This document shows, piece after piece, positions 10,761 to 19,186 of a stretch of 64,000 nt of DNA (the stretch's first letter is position 1; every line of letters begins with the position of its first letter). The stretch is taken from positions 2,428,978-2,492,977 of the forward strand of contig NZ_CP029829.1 in NCBI RefSeq assembly GCF_003233655.1, written 5' to 3'. Position numbers and translations under genes: made by a program. Source of the stretch: Azospirillum ramasamyi. GTDB lineage: Bacteria; Pseudomonadota; Alphaproteobacteria; Azospirillales; Azospirillaceae. The notes below the pieces were generated by a model, which was not told the origin of the DNA, did no database searches, and saw only the letters and a list, made by a program, of their open reading frames with translations.

Positions 10761-11062
10761 ATACCGCAGCACTCTCCAGAGAAGCAAAGAACCTGACTGC
10801 GGCCGAGTGGACAATCCCTAGGATTCCTGAGGCGCTCTTTATCGGGTTCATCGGGTTCGCGCGCTTTCGGCAGTCAACCGATGGGCGGTGCGCCGATATC
10901 CTCACTGTGCAAGGGGAATGTACCATCTCCTCGGCCCTACACGGCCAATCCAACAGCGCCCAAAGTCAGTACATACCTCGCGTTGCACCTTGAAGATGTC
11001 AATGCGCACACGTCTTGTGTGTAGAATGGGATGCACTCATGTCACCAGCCACTGAGGGTGCG

Positions 11063-11076
11063 CATACCATGGTATG
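11063..11076. promoter_or_regulatory. Perfect 14-bp palindrome upstream of the cargo operon
   Basis: CATACCATGGTATG reads the same on both strands. It lies 87 bp before the helicase start in a region with no other feature, a usual position for a repressor operator. No regulator for it is identified. Confidence 0.4.
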
Positions 11077-11163
11077 TTATCAACTTAGCTGTTTTATGCA
11101 CCTTTAGGATAGTGTACACCCATAGGCGTACCCCGAATGAGGGCTTTTGCGTCTGAGGTGATC

Positions 11164-12558
11164 ATGAAGATTCTTACCGGGCAACCAGCGACATCCGAGC
11201 AGCTCCGCATCATCAGTGAAGGGCGGCCGGGAACTGATGTAATCAGAGGTGCCGCGGGTAGCGGGAAAACGCACACGGCAATTCTGCGCCTGGAGACTCT
11301 TACTGACATCTTCAAGAACCGCCTAGATCGCAGCGGTAGCGGTCGCCCGGTTAAAGTCCTGGTTTTGACCTTCAACAGAACCTTGTGCGGTTACGTTGAG
11401 GCTTTTGCACGCCAAAGCGCCCTATCGGCCGGGCCGGTTTCAATGGAGGTTGAGACATTTGCGCGCTGGGCAATGATCCACACCGGAATGCCGCAGGTGG
11501 TCAGCCAAGGACAGCGTAACGATATCATCCGCTCCCTCGCCAGCGATATTGGCCTTCCGCACGATTTCATTTGCAGTGAGCTTGAGTATATAGCAGGGCG
11601 TTTCAAGAACAACGATCTGGAAACTTATTTGGGTGTGCGACGAGATGGACGCGGCGCAGTGCCTCGCGTAGATAGGCCTGTGCGCGAAAAGCTCATAGCG
11701 GTCCTAAAAGAGTACAAAAAGCAATTGGCCCTCTCTTCAGTGTGTGACTGGGAAGATTTGTCCGCAGCTATGCTTAGTGTTGACGGCCTTAACTACGATA
11801 TTATTATCGTCGATGAGGCACAAGACTTTTCAGCGAATCAGATCAGGGCAATCACCCATCATCTCGCTCCTGTTAATTTCTTCACTCTTATCCTAGATAC
11901 GGCTCAGCGTCTCTACCCACGAGGGTACAATTGGAATGAGGTAGGGCTTGGGAGCAATGTGCGCTACCATAAGCTGCGTGAGAATCACCGGAATACCACC
12001 GAAATTGCCGCGTTCGCAGCGGGTATTCTGAACGGAATCCAGATCGATGACGATGGCGCTCTACCTGATCTATCCGCAGCAAAACGTACCGGTACAAAGC
12101 CTACGGTGGTAACCGGGCTGTACTCTAAGCAAGTTGATTACGCAATTAACTTCATAAAAAACAACGTTGACCTCTCAAAGGAGAGTGTAGCGTTTTTGCA
12201 GCCGAGAGACGGTCAGTTTTTTGACTTCCTAAAAGGTCGTCTCGCTCAGGCTGGGATTTCGTACGAAGCGATTACTCGAAAGCGTGAGTGGCCTGATGAA
12301 AGCGTAAATGTTGTTCTGAGCACAATGCATTCAGCTAAAGGTCTGGAATTTGAACACGTCTTCATTCTTGGTCTCAGTGCATTGGTTACGCCACATGGTG
12401 AGGATCAGGAAGATGATCAGCTCTTAACGCTGCGTCGCCTTCTTGCTATGGCCGTTGCGCGCGCCCGAATTTCGGTACATGTAGGTTACAAGCCCGGCGA
12501 AGAGTCTGATCTCATACAGTTCTTTGTTCCCGGAACCTTTCAGCAAATGGTGGTGTGA
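11164..12558 (+). CDS. UvrD/Rep-type superfamily 1 helicase, compact
   Basis: A 464-residue SF1A-type helicase. Motif I RGAAGSGKTH is at about residues 34-43, motif Ia LTFNRTL near 69, motif II IIVDEAQDFS near 218, motif IV region RENHRNT near 273, motif V STMHSAKGLEFEHVFIL near 384 and motif VI AMAVARARISVHVGY near 424. It is shorter than UvrD or PcrA and has little room for 1B/2B insertions. The ATG at 11164 has GAGGTG five bases upstream; the upstream ATG at 11137 does not. It overlaps the DarT-like gene by four bases (GTGA), so the two are translationally coupled. A role in sensing or exposing foreign DNA is inference from context. Confidence 0.9.
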   Translation: MKILTGQPATSEQLRIISEGRPGTDVIRGAAGSGKTHTAILRLETLTDIFKNRLDRSGSGRPVKVLVLTFNRTLCGYVEAFARQSALSAGPVSMEVETFARWAMIHTGMPQVVSQGQRNDIIRSLASDIGLPHDFICSELEYIAGRFKNNDLETYLGVRRDGRGAVPRVDRPVREKLIAVLKEYKKQLALSSVCDWEDLSAAMLSVDGLNYDIIIVDEAQDFSANQIRAITHHLAPVNFFTLILDTAQRLYPRGYNWNEVGLGSNVRYHKLRENHRNTTEIAAFAAGILNGIQIDDDGALPDLSAAKRTGTKPTVVTGLYSKQVDYAINFIKNNVDLSKESVAFLQPRDGQFFDFLKGRLAQAGISYEAITRKREWPDESVNVVLSTMHSAKGLEFEHVFILGLSALVTPHGEDQEDDQLLTLRRLLAMAVARARISVHVGYKPGEESDLIQFFVPGTFQQMVV

Positions 12559-13262
12559 TTGTGACCAGCCAGACCAACACGAAGCTGTCAGTCGCTGACA
12601 TTGTTGAGAGCAGGAACATCACGGAGGTGGTGCATTTCACCTCTAACTTCGGACTCGTAGGGTGCCTGAATTCTGGAAATCTGCTATCGCGCCGGCAGCT
12701 ACCGCAGGAGCAGACGCTAAAGCATGTTCTAGAGCAAACCAGCCCTGTTATTTTTGAGGATCAGGATTGGTTTGATAAAAAGAAGGACTGGGTTGATTAT
12801 GTGAACATGTCACTTTCCGAGATCAACTCAAGTTACTTCCGATTTGCTAATGAGAAGTGGCACCCAACAGGGGACCGGTACTGGATTATCATGTCTTTTG
12901 ATCCGAAAATTTTGACACATGATGATGTGCATTTTTCGACCACTAATAACGTTTACGATATGACGGTGAGAACGCCCGGCGCAGACGGCTTGGAGGCTCT
13001 GTTCGCTCCTACTGTCCGACGCAAGAGTTCGAGCCCCAACTGGGTGGCTCGCCGGTCCGCATCCACCCCCTCCTCTCTAACGACCTGTGAGCAAGCTGAA
13101 GTGCTTTACCCTCGGGCCGTTTCCATGGAGTATCTGCGCACCGTCTATGTGCAGTGCGACGATCATGCGGACTGGGCAAAAATGGTTTTGAATCGCTACA
13201 AGCGGCAGGGTGTACCAATCATTGCCGGACCAGCAAAGTTCCAAGGGCGGCCCTCCCGTTAG
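12555..13262 (+). CDS. DarT-like DNA ADP-ribosyltransferase (DUF4433-related)
   Basis: A 235-residue protein with the layout of DarT enzymes, which transfer ADP-ribose from NAD+ to bases in single-stranded DNA and are toxic. It has an early NAD-binding VVHFTSN motif (about residue 25) followed by a GLVGCLNSGNLLSR segment, a DYVNMSLSEIN block (near 81), WIIMSFDPKIL (near 112), and the C-terminal QAEVLYPRAVSMEYLRTVYV stretch (about 180-199) where the EVL glutamate would be catalytic. Length fits the family. The GTG start at 12555 overlaps the helicase stop; a second GTG at 12561 is possible. Sequence divergence is large, so base specificity is unknown. The following gene encodes a hydrolase that could reverse its product. 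Confidence 0.75.
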   Translation: MIVTSQTNTKLSVADIVESRNITEVVHFTSNFGLVGCLNSGNLLSRRQLPQEQTLKHVLEQTSPVIFEDQDWFDKKKDWVDYVNMSLSEINSSYFRFANEKWHPTGDRYWIIMSFDPKILTHDDVHFSTTNNVYDMTVRTPGADGLEALFAPTVRRKSSSPNWVARRSASTPSSLTTCEQAEVLYPRAVSMEYLRTVYVQCDDHADWAKMVLNRYKRQGVPIIAGPAKFQGRPSR

Positions 13263-13276
13263 ATGTGGGGAAAACG

Positions 13277-14989
13277 GTGGATTTCGAGAGACATAAGGCT
13301 GCTGTAGTTAACTCGGCGCTCTGGGCTGCTGCGGGTGATGCGGTGGGCTGGATCAGTGAGCTTACAGATCGCGAGGGAGTCATGCGTCGGATCGGTGAGC
13401 CGACGGTTCGCTCTCCTGTCAAGTGGCGCCGTAAGGTGTTCTCACGCGGACCTGTCGTTGACCTTCCGGCAGGAACCTACTCCGACGATACGCAGCTGCG
13501 TCTTTCGGTTTGCCGAGCAACAAGGGCAACTGGTCAGTTCGATGTGGAGGCTTTCGCAAAGATCGAGTTGCCGGTCTGGCTTTCGTACTCGTTGGGGGCA
13601 GGGCGGGGCGCTACTGCCGCGGCTACAAATCTCAGCAAACCTTCGGCCAATTGGTTCTCTAATTATTTCGAAAGCGGTGAGCGGGGCTATTTCACTGGAG
13701 GCGGTAATGGGGCTGCCATGCGGATACAACCCCATGTCTGGAAGCACCCTCCCCAAGAACGTTCGAAGTTCCTGCGCGACGTGCTGAAGGATGCGTTGGT
13801 TACGCATGGTCATGCTCACGGGTTTTGTGGAGCTGTCTTCCATGCTCTGTGTGTGAATTATGCGCTATCTGAGGGAAGGGCTCCTAATCCTGACTTTTGG
13901 ATATATGCGGTTCGTGCATTCAGTGAGATCGAAGTCATTGTAAACTCGGAAAGGCAGCTCAGGAATATTTGGCTTCCGACTTGGCAGGAGCGAAGCCGCG
14001 TTAGCTTGAGCGACGCGTTGGCTGCTACCATCAAGGAAGCGGTCACTGCTATAGAGCAATTTAGTCGCCATAAGGTTGGTGCGCCGGAGGATGATTACGT
14101 CAGGTTTGTGCACGCACTTGACCTGCAGAACGAGAAAGTTAAAGGATCAGGACTCCTAACAGCAATTGCAGCAGCTGCGCTTGCGTGGCTGTTCCGCAAT
14201 GAAAGCGTTGAAGCTGCACTGTTAACTGCTGCAAACGCCATACACACCGATACGGATACTATTGCGACCATGGCAGGCGCTATAATGGGTGCTGCGCGGC
14301 CTGATGATAAGCCCAAATGGATTATTCAGGATAAAGAGTATATTGTAGATGAAGCGACCCGAATGGCAAAGGTTGCTGCTGGATATGAGGCTGATAGCTT
14401 TTCTTATCCAGACCTCCTTCACTGGAGCCCGCCCGAGACTCAGGCCGACGCTGTCGTCCGTGTGGAGAATGACTTGGCACTGCGTGGCCTCGGCCGCCTA
14501 ACTCCCATCGGTAACGAAGTTGAACAGGGCGCTTTCCTGTGGCAGTGGATGAGGATTGACTTCGGACAGACAGTGTTGGCAAAGAGAAGGTCGGGAGCGG
14601 TACCCGTCGGGGTACGGAATTGGCTGCCTGTTGAGAGTATTCGTCAATCCAGAGCAGTAGCGCCAAGTGCCCCGGAGAGCAATAACAATGCCCAACAAAG
14701 CTTGAACATTACCCAGGCAAGCCTACCCTTTGCCTCAAAGTCAGCTGCCGATTCCGTGGTGAATGTGCGTCAAGCTTCCACTGATGCAGAGAATTACAAA
14801 AAAAGGTCTGACCGCAGACCAGTTGGGTCCATCGATGAGTTGACCCAGGAAGCCATAAAAAGCGGATTCGATCCTTATGTCGTTGGAACGAACATGATGA
14901 GGATAATCAGATCGCGCGGGTCAGTTGAGGATGCTATTGCCTTCGCGGCGATAATAGCAAAGGCAGTTATTAGTCGAGACAAGCGGTAG
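13277..14989 (+). CDS. DraG-like ADP-ribosylglycohydrolase with long C-terminal extension
   Basis: A 570-residue protein. The catalytic domain (about 1-370) carries DraG/ARH signatures: GDAVGW near residue 19, the metal-binding SDDTQL near 69, GNGAAMR near 137 and the second metal motif HTDTDTIATMAGAIMGA near 322. Such enzymes remove ADP-ribose from protein or nucleic acid. The last about 200 residues are not recognised and include a polar linker with many Ser/Asn/Gln. I chose the GTG at 13277, preceded by GGGGA, because the first 41 codons of the longer frame overlap the DarT-like gene and lack conservation. Placed 14 bp after the toxin-like gene, it is the likely antitoxin in place of the usual DarG macrodomain. 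Confidence 0.88.
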   Translation: MDFERHKAAVVNSALWAAAGDAVGWISELTDREGVMRRIGEPTVRSPVKWRRKVFSRGPVVDLPAGTYSDDTQLRLSVCRATRATGQFDVEAFAKIELPVWLSYSLGAGRGATAAATNLSKPSANWFSNYFESGERGYFTGGGNGAAMRIQPHVWKHPPQERSKFLRDVLKDALVTHGHAHGFCGAVFHALCVNYALSEGRAPNPDFWIYAVRAFSEIEVIVNSERQLRNIWLPTWQERSRVSLSDALAATIKEAVTAIEQFSRHKVGAPEDDYVRFVHALDLQNEKVKGSGLLTAIAAAALAWLFRNESVEAALLTAANAIHTDTDTIATMAGAIMGAARPDDKPKWIIQDKEYIVDEATRMAKVAAGYEADSFSYPDLLHWSPPETQADAVVRVENDLALRGLGRLTPIGNEVEQGAFLWQWMRIDFGQTVLAKRRSGAVPVGVRNWLPVESIRQSRAVAPSAPESNNNAQQSLNITQASLPFASKSAADSVVNVRQASTDAENYKKRSDRRPVGSIDELTQEAIKSGFDPYVVGTNMMRIIRSRGSVEDAIAFAAIIAKAVISRDKR

Positions 14990-15545
14990 GGTGAAAAAGA
15001 GATTTTCTATCGATTGATCTCTTCTTCTGATCCATGTATGCCGTCGAACGGCAAGCGGTTTAGGAACTCTTGCTCTATTCGGTGTAGGATTTTTTGAGTG
15101 GCGATGACGCAGCGCGTTGTTCTCCTTGTCACTGACGTGGACCGTGCTGCTCATCCATAACGAGGCGCGCTCGGGCGTGGTTGCCCACCGCGCGACACCC
15201 ACGATCATCTGCGGTGGCCTTTGATGGTCGCCGGGGTGGTGAAAGTGACGGGATTATGACCTCCCCCCCACCAACCTATATGATTGTTTTCCTGACTGAC
15301 TCGGAAAAATCATCACTCTCGTCACCCCTGCAGAATCAGGTGGGAATCCGGTTGAGGGCGTTGGTTGGGACGTTTTGATATGGGTGGGATAATGGATCTA
15401 TGCAGGTGAAGGGGTGCCCACCACCACCACCCCAACTGGTTCGGGCGATCAAGGAAAGCAACAGAAGGGGGAGGCGCTGGCCCAGCCCTAGCCACCCCCC
15501 TCAGGAAAGTCATGGTCCGTGAACGTGGTGGACTGCTTGCCCACC
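14990..15545. other. Non-coding region between convergent cargo operon and primase gene; possible origin
   Basis: 556 bp without a credible gene between two convergent transcription units. A short stem (14997-15003 with 15017-15023) follows the hydrolase stop and may end transcription weakly. Three TGGGA words occur at 15341, 15366 and 15385 and a CCACCACCACC run at 15419-15431. In satellites the replication origin is often next to the primase-helicase gene, so this is the best place for one, but no clear iteron array is seen. Confidence 0.4.
14997..15028 (+). terminator. Weak stem-loop after the cargo operon
   Basis: AAGAGAT at 14997-15003 pairs with ATCTCTT at 15017-15023 around a 13-base loop, followed by a pyrimidine-rich stretch. 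It begins 8 bp after the hydrolase stop. Low G+C makes it a weak terminator candidate. Confidence 0.35.
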
Positions 15546-17768
15546 TCACTCCAATGCAGGCTTGAAGGTGACCCCCCGGACCACCACGCCCGTGTTGTTG
15601 CGACCAACGGTGTAGCCCAAGCTAGTCAGGTCCTGCTTGAAGCTCTTGAACTGCTTGCGGAACGTGATGCCGTTCTGCTGCGCCCAGCGGTCGTAGTCGT
15701 CGTAAATGTCGCGCAGCGGCGTGGCGACGCGTGGCGTCTCGATAAGGCGTTCAGCAACGTAGCCTTTCAACGGGTTGGCCGCTTCCAACCACTCGTCAGT
15801 CGCAGCGCGAACGTCGTCCGGGATATTGAAACGCCCACGCTTTCGCAAATGCTCCAGCCCCTCCAGCGCACGCCGCAGCACGCCAGAAAGCTCGTTGGCG
15901 ATGATGCGGGTGAACAGGGTGCGGTCAAGATCGACCCCTTCCCTGAATGCGTGGTCGAAGGGGATAACCTGAATACGGCGTCGCAAGCCGTGACTGATGT
16001 CGGCGACGGATGGCGGGTTATTGAACAGGAGGATCGGGATGACCCGCGAGCGAAAGGTGAACGGGTCTTTGCCCTTCCGCTCGCCCGTAAGCTGCTTTTC
16101 CTCGGATAGCTTCTTCAGCATGCCGTCGGGCAGCCGCGTTCCGGCGCGCACATCATCATCAACAAGCAGCAGCTTACCCGGCAGGCTGCCAACGAGAAAA
16201 CGGTTGCGCTCCAGGTCGTCGATGCGGCCGCTGTAAATGGCCTCTTCCCCAACCAACGCCTGAACCACCTGCATCAGCGCCGTTTTTCCGTTGGAACCGG
16301 AACCGCGCAGCATAAGGATCAAGGGGATATCGCGTTTGGGCTGGATGAGATAACCAACCAACTCGTTCCAGTGCCGCACCATCGCCTTGGGGTTCTTCGC
16401 GTCGGAAAAGATACGCTCCACCGCCGCATCGTACTCAGGACATGCGGCGTCCGCGGCGTATTCCACGTCGAGGCAGGTGATCAGGTTGCTCTTGGGGCGG
16501 TGTGACCGCACCTTAACGCCGCCCCTGGGCGTAATCCATAGCTCGGCATTCCGGCAATTTACGATGGCCCGCATGGGACGGTTAAAGCCGAAGCGGTCTC
16601 CATCCTCTGCGGTCGTTGCCTGCATGAGATCGATGGTGCTGGAAACAAGGCGCGACAACGAACGCCGCACCTTGACCGGGAGCTTTTGCGCCACCTTGAG
16701 TACCAGCTTCTTCAACGCCGCGATCTTCAGCGGCCGGAAATGGGTTCCGGTATACGCCCAGAACTGTCCATCCTCGGCGAAGGCAAGGCGCTTCCCGTCG
16801 TCGAAGTGCTCGGCCAGCACCATGGTCATCAGCAGGTGCGCCGGATCGCCATCACCATCAATCAATTCGTCACGGTACCGGGTTACGCTGGCAACGATGG
16901 CTGCCACTTCATCCTTCGGCAGCGGCGGATTGCAACGGGCCTCATTCTCTAGTTCCAGTGCTGTTCGAATGGTATCCGGCGAGAGGCCCGTGCGGTGCAG
17001 CGTGCCCGCAAGCCGGGTCAAGGCATCGTTGCGCTGTCCTTCACGAATGGAGGTCGTCTGTCCATCGGCTTCACGGGGGGTGGACTTGCGCTCCTTAGTT
17101 TTCATCACCGGCATGGGCTTCGCGCCATTCGCCAACCCCGCAGACAAATGCGTCAACCAAGGCTTGGGCATGTCGGTCAACGTGCCCGAATCTGGATCGG
17201 CGTCGGGCAGCCACTCGTACTTGCCACCACGGGCGTGGCTGCTGGGGGGGACAATCGCGTAGGCATTGTCCGAGATGACATCAATTCCCGAACCAAGCAG
17301 CTTGCCCCGGTTGTCCTTCTTGATGATGAGCGCCGGGTGGCGGACCCAGATGTGAAAACCTCCACCGCCTGTTTGGTAGCGCAGTGACGTGGGGAGCGCC
17401 CCCAGTTCACGCTCCAGGCGTTCGAAGGTCTTGCCACCATCGTTGCGCGGGTCAATGTCGAGGATCAGCAGACCACTCGCCTCCCCCGGTGCGACAGCCA
17501 AATTTACGGCGCCATAGCTCTCCAAGGCAGCCTTGAGGCGCCTGCGCAGCTCCTTCATGCTCGTCGTCGCCTTCGCCGTGCCACCCCTGGAAACCGGATG
17601 CTTACCGGGCTTGGCGCAGTCGGCGTTGCCACAGCCACAGCGATGATCCGCGGTGATGCCGTGCACGAGCAGCATCGGAATGTTCAGCTTGGCGAGGGGC
17701 TTTGCGTGCCGCATGATGTGCTTGTAGCGGCGGCGCTGTGTACGATTGGTCGGAGTGAGCGTCTTCAT
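15546..17768 (-). CDS. Bifunctional primase-polymerase / SF3 helicase (D5-like) replication protein
   Basis: A 740-residue element replication protein. The N-terminal Prim-Pol domain (about 30-210) has a CGC..C cluster early, the catalytic LLILDIDPRN acidic motif near residue 100 and SGIDVISDNAYAIVPPS near 160. A primase C-terminal segment follows, then a D5_N region, and an SF3 ATPase with Walker A LRGSGSNGKTAL near 489 and Walker B LLLVDDDV near 529, ending in a winged-helix-like domain. Such fusions prime and unwind DNA for autonomous replication of satellites and phage-like elements. ATG 17768 begins 3 bp after the stop of the small DNA-binding gene, so they form one unit. Confidence 0.92.
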   Translation of the reverse strand: MKTLTPTNRTQRRRYKHIMRHAKPLAKLNIPMLLVHGITADHRCGCGNADCAKPGKHPVSRGGTAKATTSMKELRRRLKAALESYGAVNLAVAPGEASGLLILDIDPRNDGGKTFERLERELGALPTSLRYQTGGGGFHIWVRHPALIIKKDNRGKLLGSGIDVISDNAYAIVPPSSHARGGKYEWLPDADPDSGTLTDMPKPWLTHLSAGLANGAKPMPVMKTKERKSTPREADGQTTSIREGQRNDALTRLAGTLHRTGLSPDTIRTALELENEARCNPPLPKDEVAAIVASVTRYRDELIDGDGDPAHLLMTMVLAEHFDDGKRLAFAEDGQFWAYTGTHFRPLKIAALKKLVLKVAQKLPVKVRRSLSRLVSSTIDLMQATTAEDGDRFGFNRPMRAIVNCRNAELWITPRGGVKVRSHRPKSNLITCLDVEYAADAACPEYDAAVERIFSDAKNPKAMVRHWNELVGYLIQPKRDIPLILMLRGSGSNGKTALMQVVQALVGEEAIYSGRIDDLERNRFLVGSLPGKLLLVDDDVRAGTRLPDGMLKKLSEEKQLTGERKGKDPFTFRSRVIPILLFNNPPSVADISHGLRRRIQVIPFDHAFREGVDLDRTLFTRIIANELSGVLRRALEGLEHLRKRGRFNIPDDVRAATDEWLEAANPLKGYVAERLIETPRVATPLRDIYDDYDRWAQQNGITFRKQFKSFKQDLTSLGYTVGRNNTGVVVRGVTFKPALE

Positions 17769-17771
17769 GGC

Positions 17772-18029
17772 TCAGCCCTCCGACGTCGAGGTGCGGAGGC
17801 GCGCAGCCTCGTAGGCCAGGATGTCTTCCAACCGGTAGCGAACCGCGCGACCGATCTTCACGAAGGGGCAGCCGACACCCTTCAAGCGATCCGCCTGCAA
17901 CTTCTTTTCGGTGACCGCCCAGCGACGGGCCAGCTGAGACTCGGTGAGATGCGCCTCAATGTGATTCGCAGAGGACACAACACGCGGGGAGAGCTCCCCG
18001 TTGTGCGGTCGAGTGTGCAACGAAGACAA
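17772..18029 (-). CDS. AlpA/MerR-like helix-turn-helix protein, probable excisionase or regulator
   Basis: An 85-residue protein with a C-terminal winged-helix motif of the excisionase/AlpA type: LTESQLARRWAVTEKKLQADRLKGVGCPFVKIGRAVRYRLEDILAYE (about residues 28-74), in which the helix-turn-helix is followed by the GRAVRYR wing. Proteins of this kind in satellites act as integrase directionality factors or activators. It lies three bases before the primase gene and shares its strand. The role is inferred from fold and place. Confidence 0.78.
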   Translation of the reverse strand: MSSLHTRPHNGELSPRVVSSANHIEAHLTESQLARRWAVTEKKLQADRLKGVGCPFVKIGRAVRYRLEDILAYEAARLRTSTSEG

Positions 18030-18206
18030 GATGCTCTCCTAGATAAATCTTCAGAGGGCTATCTATTAAGCTCATAGGTCATGTAATGTAAAACACATCA
18101 ACTGGACAAACTGATCACGGGATCGGCAGGGCTATATAATTACAAAGAGGATTATGAGTTGCGAATGCCTGAAAAATCTATTTAAGCATTACCCTAGAAG
18201 ATGTTG

Positions 18207-18992
18207 TTATTTATTTTTTTCTTCTGATAGACGATCAAAAATCTCAGCAACTCTCTTTTCTATCCAACTCTCCGACGACATGAAATCCTTGTTTTTCTTA
18301 GACCACTCCATCATTTCCATCTGAAGCTCCTTCCTTGTACTTGGCAGGTCTCTGCTCTTGTATCTTGCTAAGATTTCAAGCCAAAAATACTCTGAACCTG
18401 TAATAGGCCTCCGACCTCCAGCATGCTTTTTCTTAAGCTCTGGGCGAGTTGACTCCATATATGTTTGAAGCTCTTTTTCCGAAATGTAGGCTCCGAACTC
18501 CGTGGTTCTCGCCGACTCTAGAGCCTGCACGCGGCTGATCAGCATGTCGTGTAGAGCCATGGGGGATTCTGCCTTTGCCGCCCAGTTTGTGAGTTTCTGC
18601 GGCAGGGCTCGAAGATCAGCCTCAGATATAGAGCCATCTCTCAGCTTTTTGCTAACTGCGGCTAAAGTTTTAAGAAGCGCATCAGCCTCACGCGATGCGA
18701 GCCATGCTCCGGGAATCATATGTTCCCGGCCCCGCCAGCGCCCATCGTTCTTAAAAGATACCTTGAAGTCCTTATCGTGGATAGACTGCCAGTACGCTCT
18801 TGGAACATCGTAGTCCGAAGCTTGACCACTAGGAAATCGGCAGAAGGCTAACAAATCGCCATCTCTAAGAGCGTTGAGAAGTCGGAGCTGGTCCCCAACT
18901 TTATTCTCTCGCAACATAACAGCGGCTCTTCTGATTGATACAAAACCATTTACCTCATTCTTCTTTTCTTTATTTTTGCGATCTTTTACCAT
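18207..18992 (-). CDS. Hypothetical element protein, low G+C
   Basis: A 261-residue protein I do not recognise. It starts with a very basic stretch (KDRKNKEKKN), then mixed helical sequence without membrane segments, and ends in Lys/Glu-rich helices. Base composition is clearly lower in G+C than the chromosome and than the integrase beside it, which suggests a separate origin. It lies between the integrase and the excisionase-like gene on the same strand, 178 bp and 194 bp away. Residues 40-90 contain several aromatic positions (FCRFPSGQ, YWQSIH, WRGREH). No domain can be assigned. Confidence 0.65.
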   Translation of the reverse strand: MVKDRKNKEKKNEVNGFVSIRRAAVMLRENKVGDQLRLLNALRDGDLLAFCRFPSGQASDYDVPRAYWQSIHDKDFKVSFKNDGRWRGREHMIPGAWLASREADALLKTLAAVSKKLRDGSISEADLRALPQKLTNWAAKAESPMALHDMLISRVQALESARTTEFGAYISEKELQTYMESTRPELKKKHAGGRRPITGSEYFWLEILARYKSRDLPSTRKELQMEMMEWSKKNKDFMSSESWIEKRVAEIFDRLSEEKNK

Positions 18993-19186
18993 TCTGGCAC
19001 CGCGCGAATTTTGGCGACATATTTAGGTTGGCATTGATGTAACCGAAATAAAGAGGTGCTTTGCTAGCCCTCAGTTGCGCATACCGCGTGCGGTCTATTG
19101 GAGTACGCCGATCAGCAGCTTAGACACGTTCCTGCGGGGACGCTTTCGGCGGGCTTGGCCCCAGCGGACCATCTAGCCAGCTCAAA

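Larger units (their letters stand above)
10625..11163. other. Non-coding left end of the element with paired TGTCCC sites and a palindrome
   Basis: About 540 bp without a convincing gene; two opposed 97- and 107-codon frames lack ribosome binding sites. It holds two TGTCCC hexamers at 10744-10749 and 10755-10760 (11 bp apart, the second reading TGTCCCATA), mirrored at the right end, and the perfect 14-bp palindrome CATACCATGGTATG at 11063-11076, about 90 bp before the cargo operon. The palindrome is a candidate operator for that operon. Confidence 0.6.

Noticed and set aside
10342..10796. Open frames ending in VKGIEPSS or containing GNRTLV across the left att repeat
   Set aside because: These peptides arise from translating the complement of the tRNA-Gly 3' half and are a known annotation artefact; the frames have no ribosome binding site.
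10630..10993. Two opposed small frames at the left end of the element
   Set aside because: No ribosome binding sites and no family resemblance; the region carries att and regulatory DNA instead.
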